Assembly (NCBI GenBank): GCA_026390195.1
Contig: JAPLGK010000049.1
Span: 1-7,893 of the forward strand
Direction: 5' to 3'
Length of the DNA: 7,893 bases
From: Caldisericota bacterium
GTDB lineage: Bacteria > Caldisericota > Caldisericia > Cryosericales > Cryosericaceae
The notes beneath the pieces are model-generated. The model ran no database searches and was not told the origin of the DNA. It worked only from the letters and a program-made list of their open reading frames with translations. Shown here piece by piece: positions 1 to 4,827 of this stretch. Position 1 is the stretch's first letter, and each line of letters opens with the position of its first letter. The position numbers and the translations under genes were made by a program.

Positions 1-641
1 TACGAAGAGGAAGACATTCCCAACAGATTCGTAAAGAGCTTCGAAAACTCCATGTTCTTGACATTTTCGGATGCAATTTCCTCGGCTTCGAGTTCAGCCT
101 CGAGGAAAAGTCCTCTTAGATCCTCTATCTCGTCAGGCCCAAACGCCACTCCGAAAGCCAATCTTATTGGTACAAGATACGAAATCACCGAATTGTCAGC
201 GGTTTTTTCCATGGAAACGGGGTTAAACAGGCTAACCCTTATTATTCTGATCCTTTGGGCGTTCGAACCGAGTATTCTCCCAAGTTCGGTTCTTGCCTAT
301 TCCGCTGAAAAGACACCGTTTTGAGACAAGATCAAGTCAGGAGGGTTTTCTTGTTGTACTCTTTGGTAGTAGTACCTTACTGATGGAGCAACGGGATTTT
401 TCGTTGTCAGAAGAATGAAGTCCGCGGCAGTTTCCTTGGTGAATGCATCTTCTTCAATGACATCACATTCAAATCTTGTCGGCTTGCTCCCTTGCCTTGC
501 AACAAGGACTTTGCCATCCTTAATATTCTCCATTTGCGCATGCCTTGCAACCCCCAGTATTTGAGCAGAGTTCCGCATCTCATAGGCAAACAGCGTCCCC
601 GTCCTGCCACCAACTCCAACAACAGCAATTTTCTTTGTCAT
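1..641 (-). pseudogene. Ketopantoate reductase (ApbA/PanE)-family gene with in-frame TAG, 3' end outside window
   Basis: Seen: translation from ATG 641 opens with a nucleotide-binding turn (IAVVGVGGRTGT, residues 5-16), then LLTTKNPV (about 77-84) and SQNGV (about 107-111), and meets TAG at codon 115 (297-299). The same frame stays open for the remaining 98 codons to the window edge and still looks like the family: ARTELGRILG directly after the stop, and FSKLFTNLLG at about 200-208, where K201 and N205 have the Lys-x3-Asn spacing of the PanE catalytic lysine and asparagine. Known: this family reduces 2-oxo acids such as 2-dehydropantoate with NADPH in the cytoplasm; PanE makes pantoate for coenzyme A. 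The glycine-rich turn is GVGGRTG rather than the usual GxGxxG, so true PanE activity is not certain. The gene is richer in A+T than its neighbours, suggesting transfer. One base change (for example GAG or CAG to TAG) explains the stop. The start is set by the promoter-like sequence just upstream. Family assignment is fairly sure; whether the gene is dead is inference. Confidence 0.72.
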
Positions 642-674
642 GTCACTATTGTATCAACGGGAGAGCGTTTTCAA
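642..674 (-). promoter_or_regulatory. Probable leaderless promoter of the ketopantoate-reductase-like gene
   Basis: On the minus strand, TTGAAA (669-674), a 15-base spacer and TACAAT (648-653) are followed by only six bases (AGTGAC) before the ATG at 639-641. Transcription from this -10 box would begin at or next to the A of the start codon. No Shine-Dalgarno sequence is visible. The 15-base spacer is short; -35 choice is tentative. Confidence 0.5.
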
Positions 675-819
675 TGGTCATTGCAGCAGCTACTTCGGAA
701 CATTGCCCCCTGGAAAGAAGGGTACGGATACTGCCTCCTTGACGCTGCGACATGTCCCTACATTGCGCTTCAACTATTGATCGTGCGCCGTTGCTCCGGT
801 CGACGGTAGAGGGAATTGC

Positions 820-1806
820 TCAGGCAGGTCCAGGGCTTGCCTTCGGGGCTTCTCGACCACTGTGACGCTTGTAGTAGGGTGACATGGCCAGCAGTTTCCG
901 ACGGATGAATGGCCGTACGATGGGAACAAACAGCTTCTTCCATCCCAAGGTCTTCCGCTGAAGCGCCAGCGTCTCGTCAAAGCTGTGGTGCTGGTAGTGC
1001 AGCAGCCGCTCGCTCTCCTCGGTGTCCATGAAGTCACAATGGAACGGCGTCTGTGAGAACGCCGACTCAGGCAGCATCCTGATGCCTAGCGCGTCGAACG
1101 AGCGCTGCATGAACTGCCGTCCGGTCACCTGGCAGGATGGGCCACCCGCGACCATCAGCGTCTTTCCTTCCAGTCCAGGCAGCATTGCTGCCGCAGCAAC
1201 CGCCGCGCCAGCGTCCATGGGCGCAAGGTACTCCATGCGGTCGTCCATCCGGACTTCAAACATCAAGGGGTCCAGCTCGCCGAATTCGATGGGAGGAACG
1301 GCACCAAACCGAAGGATGACCCAAGGCAGGCCCGACGCATGCAGCATGTGTTCGCAGGTGAGCTTGTGGTAGGCGTAGTCCTCGTACGGGTGCAGCAGCT
1401 CGTCAGCCTTCCGAGGCGGTGCAAGGTGCTGTGTACGACCGTACAGAGCGATGGAGGAGCTAAAGACAATACGTGGCCTGCGCCCCGAGGCGAGCGCGGC
1501 CTGCAGGAGATTCCACGTGCCGCCGACGTTGATAGTCTCAGCCCACGCGGGACGCTGCTCGCTCTTCGGCGGGATGATAAAGGCCAGATGGACGATAGCA
1601 TCGACACCCTTCACGGCTCGTGCCACAACCTCCGTGTTGCGGATGTCGCCCCAGAGGATCTCGACCTTGCCGGCATATGGCCGGGCTTTCCGCTTTGAGA
1701 TGGGCGACGGGATGTCCAGACAATGGACGGAGGCTTCACGGCGCAGCAGCTCATCGACGGCGTACGTTCCGACATTTCCAAATGCGCCTGTTACCAGGAC
1801 CTTCAT
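820..1806 (-). CDS. NAD(P)-dependent epimerase/dehydratase (extended/atypical SDR)
   Basis: Seen: 328 residues, intact. The N-terminal Rossmann motif is TGAFGNVG (6-13), an acidic residue follows strand 2 (D31), D54 sits in WGDI (the usual adenine-contacting Asp after strand 3), SSSIALYG (116-123) supplies the catalytic Ser region, and Y144-A-Y-H-K148 is the YxxxK catalytic pair. Length is normal for the family, and the C-terminal tail (about 290-328) is strongly basic. Known: such enzymes oxidise, reduce, epimerise or dehydrate nucleotide sugars, steroids or other small substrates with NAD(P); the substrate cannot be read from sequence. The start is ATG 1806, preceded by GGGAGG five bases upstream, and the ATG overlaps the TGA of the TetR gene (ATGA, 1803-1806), so translation is probably coupled. 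It is the likely main target of that regulator. About 180 bases separate its stop from the next minus-strand gene; I see no clear terminator there. Confidence 0.88.
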   Translation of the reverse strand: MKVLVTGAFGNVGTYAVDELLRREASVHCLDIPSPISKRKARPYAGKVEILWGDIRNTEVVARAVKGVDAIVHLAFIIPPKSEQRPAWAETINVGGTWNLLQAALASGRRPRIVFSSSIALYGRTQHLAPPRKADELLHPYEDYAYHKLTCEHMLHASGLPWVILRFGAVPPIEFGELDPLMFEVRMDDRMEYLAPMDAGAAVAAAAMLPGLEGKTLMVAGGPSCQVTGRQFMQRSFDALGIRMLPESAFSQTPFHCDFMDTEESERLLHYQHHSFDETLALQRKTLGWKKLFVPIVRPFIRRKLLAMSPYYKRHSGREAPKASPGPA

Positions 1807-2405
1807 GGTTTCCTCCCGCCCATGGATTCCATGAGCATGGCTAGTACGCGCTGCATGAGCGTCCCCCAGTCCTGGCCTTCGGGATCCAGGATTCCCTGGA
1901 GCAGCAGCCCCAGCACGACGCTGAGCATGAGGGTCGCCGCCAGGTTTGAATCATTTACCTGCAGACTTCCTTCAGACACACCGCGCTCCAGCACCTGTTG
2001 GAAGAACCCCTGGTATCTTCGAATCATATCGACGGTGCTGTGTGCCACCTTAGGATCTGCCTTGGACTTGGCCCAGAATTCGAGCAGGATGCTCCACTTG
2101 GTGCCGGCGACGTGGTAGATCTCGTTCACCCCTGCCGCCATCGCAGCAACCTGCTGGGGCACGGATTCACCGCCGGTCTGCGCTGCAACGAACTGCCGGT
2201 CGAGGTCTGTCAGCCAGGCATTGAGCAGTGCCACAAACACCGACCCCTTGCTGGGAAAATGATGATAGAATGCGCCCTTGCTGACACCGGCGGCGCGACA
2301 GATGCTGTCGACGCTGGTCACATCGTAGCCGTGCTCAGCAAAACTCTGCTCGGCGGCCGCAAGGATGCGGCTTTGTGTTTCCTGCGAACGTTCTTCCTGT
2401 TTCAC
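1803..2405 (-). CDS. TetR/AcrR-family transcriptional repressor
   Basis: Seen: about 200 residues from GTG 2405. The N-terminal helix-turn-helix is typical: QSRILAAAEQSFAEHGYDVT (11-30), SVDSICRAAGVSKGAFYHHF (31-50), then PSKGSVFVALL. The C-terminal half is a helical ligand and dimer domain without a recognisable subtype. Start choice: a TTG at 2435 in the same frame lies inside the predicted operator and transcription start region, whereas GTG 2405 has GGGGG (2411-2415) five bases upstream. Known: TetR proteins are dimeric repressors released by a small ligand. Inference: it represses its own promoter and, through the 4-base stop/start overlap, the downstream dehydrogenase. The ligand is unknown. 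Confidence 0.9.
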   Translation of the reverse strand: MKQEERSQETQSRILAAAEQSFAEHGYDVTSVDSICRAAGVSKGAFYHHFPSKGSVFVALLNAWLTDLDRQFVAAQTGGESVPQQVAAMAAGVNEIYHVAGTKWSILLEFWAKSKADPKVAHSTVDMIRRYQGFFQQVLERGVSEGSLQVNDSNLAATLMLSVVLGLLLQGILDPEGQDWGTLMQRVLAMLMESMGGRKP

Positions 2406-2410
2406 GGTAA

Positions 2411-2415
2411 CCCCC
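2411..2415 (-). promoter_or_regulatory. Ribosome binding site deciding the GTG start of the TetR gene
   Basis: TTGGGGGTTACC precedes GTG 2403-2405, with five bases between the G-run and the start. No comparable site lies before the upstream in-frame TTG at 2433-2435. Confidence 0.6.
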
Positions 2416-2435
2416 AACGGTTCGGTCTTGCACAA

Positions 2436-2449
2436 ACCGACCGGTTGGT
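2436..2449. promoter_or_regulatory. Probable TetR operator, ACCGACCGGTTGGT
   Basis: A 14-bp inverted repeat centred between 2442 and 2443, with a single mismatched pair (2439/2446). ACCGACCGGT-type palindromes are common operators of TetR-family repressors. It lies directly downstream of the predicted -10 box of the tetR promoter, covering the expected transcription start, which is where an autorepressor would bind. Confidence 0.68.
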
Positions 2450-2452
2450 CTT

Positions 2453-2480
2453 ATTGTCGCCAGATGAAAGCGGAAGTCAA
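2453..2480 (-). promoter_or_regulatory. Promoter of the tetR-dehydrogenase operon
   Basis: On the minus strand TTGACT (2475-2480, 5 of 6 to TTGACA) and GACAAT (2453-2458, 4 of 6 to TATAAT) are separated by 16 bases. The predicted start falls in the operator at 2436-2449. The same TTGACT with a 16-base spacer recurs in front of the pirin gene. Confidence 0.6.
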
Positions 2481-2534
2481 GCCCGATGATGGAGACGCTG
2501 TTCGCAGACGCGGTCGGTTTCGGTGGACCGATCC

Positions 2535-2612
2535 TCAGTGCGGGTGCAGGAAGAGATACCAGCCGGCGACAACCGCCAGGGGGCCGAAGAACAGGACGCA
2601 CAGGCTGATCAC
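2535..2612 (-). CDS. 25-codon membrane segment, probably the frameshifted C-terminus of the small membrane protein
   Basis: Seen: reading GTG 2610-2612 gives 25 residues, essentially one membrane helix (VLFFGPLAVVAGWYLF) ending LHPH and TGA at 2535-2537. The GTG overlaps the TGA of the preceding frame (GTGA, 2609-2612). Two readings are possible. Restoring one base near 2610-2615 would join AIPS to VISLCVLFFGP and make a three-helix protein. Alternatively it is a separate, translationally coupled mini-protein. I favour the first because the neighbouring genes also carry indels and because the composition runs on naturally across the join. No family recognised. Confidence 0.35.
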   Translation of the reverse strand: MISLCVLFFGPLAVVAGWYLFLHPH

Positions 2613-2800
2613 GACGGAATGGCCCTATTGATCAGCCCAGGCACCAGAGTCAGCGGGACCAGCATGCCCACGACAGCCGCACTACCGAACAGAAAACACT
2701 GCAGCAGCGACTCATACTGATCCAGGTACCAAAGCTGTCCGATGAGTCCGGACACCACGCTCAGCGCCACGAGCGGTGCCAAGTTCTCAATCAGACTGAT
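2609..2800 (-). CDS. Small hypothetical membrane protein lacking a normal start codon
   Basis: Seen: about 63 residues with two probable membrane helices, LAPLVALSVVSGLIGQLWYL and LLQCFLFGSAAVVGMLVPL, ending INRAIPS and TGA at 2609. A perfect Shine-Dalgarno AAGGAGG (2807-2813) is followed after six bases by ATC (2798-2800), exactly where a start ATG should be, then AGTCTGATTGAG. Upstream of this point the same frame is Arg/Cys-rich and looks non-coding, so a start at TTG 2860 is unlikely. Either ATC is used as a rare start, or an ATG was lost by a single change. With the following 25-codon frame it would be a three-helix protein of about 90 residues. I do not recognise the family, and the function is unknown. 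Confidence 0.45.
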   Translation of the reverse strand: MSLIENLAPLVALSVVSGLIGQLWYLDQYESLLQCFLFGSAAVVGMLVPLTLVPGLINRAIPS

Positions 2801-2825
2801 GATGATCCTCCTTGCGCTCCTCTGC

Positions 2826-2936
2826 TCACACTGACTTGACGTGCAGGCGAACCAGATCAACCTTCGTGATGCCGGAATCGACTGTGTGTTCCGGGGAGTA
2901 CAGCCGGCTCTGCGACAAGTGGACGAGCGTCGTCAT
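2826..2936 (-). CDS. Possible 36-residue small protein or gene remnant
   Basis: Seen: ATG 2936 to TGA 2826 encodes 36 residues (MTTLVHLSQSRLYSPEHTV..., ending RLHVKSV), with mixed, protein-like composition, unlike the Arg/Cys-rich neighbouring frame. The frame stays open upstream (LTLIPSLLTAG just before the ATG), overlapping the end of the pirin gene, so the true start is unclear. A G-run touches the ATG but at too short a distance to be a ribosome site. The stop lies 12 bases before the AAGGAGG of the small membrane protein. I recognise no family; it may be a coupled small protein, a remnant or chance. Confidence 0.25.
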   Translation of the reverse strand: MTTLVHLSQSRLYSPEHTVDSGITKVDLVRLHVKSV

Positions 2937-2965
2937 CCCCGCCGTCAACAGAGACGGAATGAGGG

Positions 2966-3667
2966 TCAGGCAGAGACGTCCACGAGGACGAAGCTCCCTC
3001 CCGTCGCCGACGCAAGGGAAAGCGCTTTGGCCTCCCCGGTCACTCGTCCTTGGTCTCCTTGCTCAAATAGGGTGCCGTTGAGTGAAATGGATCCTGACGT
3101 CACATACAGCAGCACACAACGGTCGCCTGTGATGGGGTACTCAAGCGCAAAGGCTGGAGAAAACGTCGACAGTGAGACGGAGGCGTCGGCATGCAGCATC
3201 ACCGCACCGGGCTGCCGCTTGCCTGAGGCCACCGTCAGCAACTGGTCCTGCCGCGACATCTGCGTGAAGACCTTCTCCTCGTGCGATGGTGTCAGCCCAG
3301 GCTCGTCCGGAAAGATCCAGATCTGATATTACCGGGCTGTGTCACTCGACTCGTTCTTCTCCGTGTGCAGTGTCCCCGTGCCCGCGGATATGCGGTGTAC
3401 CTCGCCTGCATGGACAATCGTGCGCTCCCCTGCATCGTCGGTGATGGTCAGTTGCCCCGCCAGCATGATCGTGACCATCTCCAGCTCCTCATGGGGATGC
3501 ATCCCGAAGCCTTCCCTCGGCTGCATCAGGTCGTCGTTGAAGACGCGCAGCTTGCCCAAGCGCACGTTGCCTGGCACATACCACTCGCCGTATGAGAAGA
3601 GCCAATAGGCCTGGATCCATGACAGGTCGACAAAATGGCGTTCCTGTGCCGGTATGCGGGTGACCAT
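2966..3667 (-). pseudogene. Pirin-family (YhhW-like) bicupin gene interrupted by an in-frame TAA
   Basis: Seen: from ATG 3667 the N-terminal cupin is complete, with FGMHPHEELEM (54-64) and SAGTGTLHTEKN (94-105). These give the four metal ligands H57, H59, H101 and E103 at nearly the same numbers as in characterised pirins. Codon 113 is TAA (3329-3331). The same frame continues for 120 codons with family sequence: YQIWIFPDEPGLTPSHEEK immediately after the stop, then a C-terminal cupin domain ending FVLVDVSA and TGA. Restored length is 233 residues, normal for YhhW-type proteins. A TTA-to-TAA change would explain the stop, since a hydrophobic residue is usual before YQIW. Known: pirins are iron-binding cupins; some have quercetin 2,3-dioxygenase activity, but in vivo roles are mostly unknown. 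AAGGGGGT lies six bases before the ATG. If translated as is, only the metal-binding half would be made. Confidence 0.8.
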
Positions 3668-3747
3668 GACAGACCCCCTTGTGACAACCGTGCAGAACCT
3701 CCAGCGTACCCGATTCAGACCACCAGGATTCCCTTTATCCGACCCTG

Positions 3748-3764
3748 ATGCCCATGATGGGCAT
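3748..3764. promoter_or_regulatory. Perfect 17-bp palindrome in the pirin leader (ATGCCCATGATGGGCAT)
   Basis: Two exact 8-base arms flank one central G (3756). It lies about 20-35 bases downstream of the predicted pirin transcription start and about 80 bases before the ATG. The one-base centre and the absence of a following T-run argue against a terminator and for an operator of a dimeric regulator. I cannot name the regulator. Confidence 0.5.
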
Positions 3765-3789
3765 TCGTCTCACGCGTTCATCTGTCTCA

Positions 3790-3817
3790 GGTATAGAGGA
3801 AACGCGCCCCGAGTCAA
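3790..3817 (-). promoter_or_regulatory. Probable promoter of the pirin gene
   Basis: On the minus strand TTGACT (3812-3817), a 16-base spacer, then TATACC (3790-3795). The -35 hexamer and spacing are the same as in the tetR promoter at 2453-2480. It predicts a leader of roughly 115 bases containing the 3748-3764 palindrome. Confidence 0.45.
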
Positions 3818-3857
3818 GCAAGTGGCCGCGATGCGCACAACTCTGCCGTGGCCTGCT

Positions 3858-4514
3858 TCAGGTCCTATGGGGAGCCTTCTTCCTCCTGCCGGCAACCTTG
3901 TAGCGCAGCCACACCAGGTCCCCACCAATTGTCTCGGCGCTGACAAGTGTGAGGGGAATGACGCCTTTGGGAGACGCCAGGTCCGGCGCGCGGAACATGG
4001 AGCGCTCCGACGTCCCGCCCACCAGCGCGGATGCACGCGGATGCTGACCTCATCGACGAGCCCGACCCGGAGGAGCACCCCGTTCAGGATGCCACCTGGG
4101 TCGACGCGCACGGTCTGGATGCCGCAGCGTGCGTTCAGTTCTTCCAGTGCGGCCCTCATGTCGACCTTGTCGGGTCCGGCAACGATGAAGTCGACCCCCA
4201 CCTTGGCTAGGTAAAGCAGATACTCATCCGGCGTGCTGTCTGAGCAGATTGCCACACCCCCTCGCCAGTAGGGCGTCGCCAGCCACGTCTTCAAGCAGCG
4301 GACCCGTGTCGGTCGGGAGGGCGATCCGCGGTTCCCGGGGGCCTTTGTCCCGTACCGCCGATTCAGGAGCCACTACCACGGTTCCCGCACCGACCATTGC
4401 GCAGTCCTTGTGCCATTTCCCCGCGAGGTCGTAGAAAACCCCGATGTCGGCTTCAAACCAGTCGATACGTCCATTCGCGCTCACTGCATTGTGTATGATG
4501 ACCCGCGGCATCAT
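3858..4514 (-). pseudogene. RibD C-terminal/DHFR-like reductase, two frameshifts
   Basis: Seen: ATG-ATG at 4509-4514, with GGGGG (4521-4525) six bases upstream. Frame one reads MMPRVIIHNAVSANGRIDWF and VGAGTVVVAPESAV, then loses similarity after about PTDTG (4302). A second frame carries the middle: TWLATPYWRGGVAIC, VDFIVAGPDKVDMRAALEEL, VRVDPGGILNGVLLRVGLVD, ending VSIRVHP (4028-4030). The original frame then resumes with ALVGGTSERSMFRAPDL, PKGVIPLTLVSAETIGGDLV and WLRYKV, stopping at TGA 3858. This matches one extra base around 4286-4305 (a GGG run is there) and one missing base at 4029-4030 (a CC run). Known: the family binds NADPH and reduces pyrimidine or similar substrates, as in riboflavin synthesis; GGILNG and the DEVSI-HP-LVGG region are hallmarks. 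The standalone single-domain form has no assured substrate. The family call is firm; whether the lesions are real or sequencing errors is open. Confidence 0.78.
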
Positions 4515-4539
4515 CTGACACCCCCTCTCCGCTGACTGC

Positions 4540-4545
4540 ATCATA
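4540..4545 (-). promoter_or_regulatory. Probable -10 box of the RibD-like gene
   Basis: TATGAT on the minus strand (5 of 6 to TATAAT), 25 bases upstream of the ATG at 4514 and 14 bases before the GGGGG ribosome site. No convincing -35 hexamer at 16-18 bases. It faces away from the pxp promoter, so 4515-4827 is a divergent promoter region. Confidence 0.35.
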
Positions 4546-4646
4546 CCGCAGCAGTGGCAGGGGGAACGTGGCGACACACGCGAACGCATCGAGGCCCATG
4601 GGCGTCAGTTTCCCCAATCCGAAGGTACTTGTGCCTGTGCAACGCA

Positions 4647-4674
4647 TGGATTCCCACATGCGCAGGAATGACGG
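4647..4674 (+). repeat. REP-type palindromic repeat unit (single copy)
   Basis: The element GATTCCCACATGCGCAGGAA is flanked by TG and TGACG. On the minus strand it begins GTCATTCCTGCGCATG and matches 21 of 27 positions of the unit at 4739-4765. It has an imperfect stem TTCC...GGAA. It belongs to the widespread short intergenic repeats whose translation gives the spurious peptide VIPAxxGIx. Confidence 0.65.
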
Positions 4675-4697
4675 ACGACGCAATTCCTTGTCGTACT

Positions 4698-4765
4698 GTC
4701 ATCCTCGCCGAGGCGGGGACCCACTCGTCGGTGCAGAACTGAATTCGCGCCTGCGCGGGAATGAC
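4698..4765. repeat. Inverted pair of REP-type units forming a 68-bp REPIN-like element
   Basis: Two units face each other: GTCATCCTCGCCGAGGCGGG (from 4698, extending to 4724), and a second unit whose minus-strand reading starts GTCATTCCCGCGCAGGCGCG (4765 down to 4739). They are separated by 14 bases (4725-4738), and 18 of 27 positions agree between the arms. The minus-strand reading gives VIPAQARIQ and WVPASARMT, the familiar false translation of such elements. Known: paired REP units can form hairpins and are mobilised in trans by RAYT transposases in many bacteria. No transposase gene is in this window. Confidence 0.7.
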
Positions 4766-4815
4766 ACCCCAGAAGATCAGCCGATGCACTGCGTCGCCAG
4801 AACCTGGAAGTGCTG

Positions 4816-4827
4816 TATGATAGTGTC
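4816..4827 (+). promoter_or_regulatory. Probable -10 box and leaderless start of the pxp operon
   Basis: TATGAT (4816-4821) is followed by six bases (AGTGTC) and ATG-ATG (4828-4833). Transcription would begin at the start codon. No Shine-Dalgarno is visible before either ATG, and no good -35 hexamer is seen. The layout closely matches TACAAT-AGTGAC-ATG in front of the gene at 641. Confidence 0.45.

Noticed and set aside
646..753. 35-codon minus-strand reading frame (MSQRQGGSIRTLLSRGQ...) ending just before the gene at 641
   Set aside because: Weak ribosome site, no recognisable similarity, and its end overlaps the predicted -10 box. Probably chance.
790..820. Rho-independent terminator after the dehydrogenase gene
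   Set aside because: Only a weak CCGT/ACGG stem is visible, with no following T-run on the minus strand.
297..3331. Reassigned stop codons (TAG and TAA both read as an amino acid)
   Set aside because: pxpA ends naturally with TAG at 7382-7384 at the usual family length, and the other genes end with TGA. No recoding fits both internal stops and the natural one; the expected residues also differ (polar at 297, hydrophobic at 3329).
4025..4305. Programmed frameshifting in the RibD-like gene
   Set aside because: Two opposite shifts would be needed in one short enzyme gene, with no obvious slippery heptamer plus stem, and three neighbours are also broken. Mutation or sequencing error is simpler.
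4640..4770. CRISPR array
   Set aside because: Only three units, in mixed orientation, imperfect and self-palindromic, with unequal gaps and no cas genes.
4810..4827. GTG 4810 as the pxpBC start
   Set aside because: It would place the TATGAT box inside the gene and has no ribosome site; family members begin near ATG 4828/4831.
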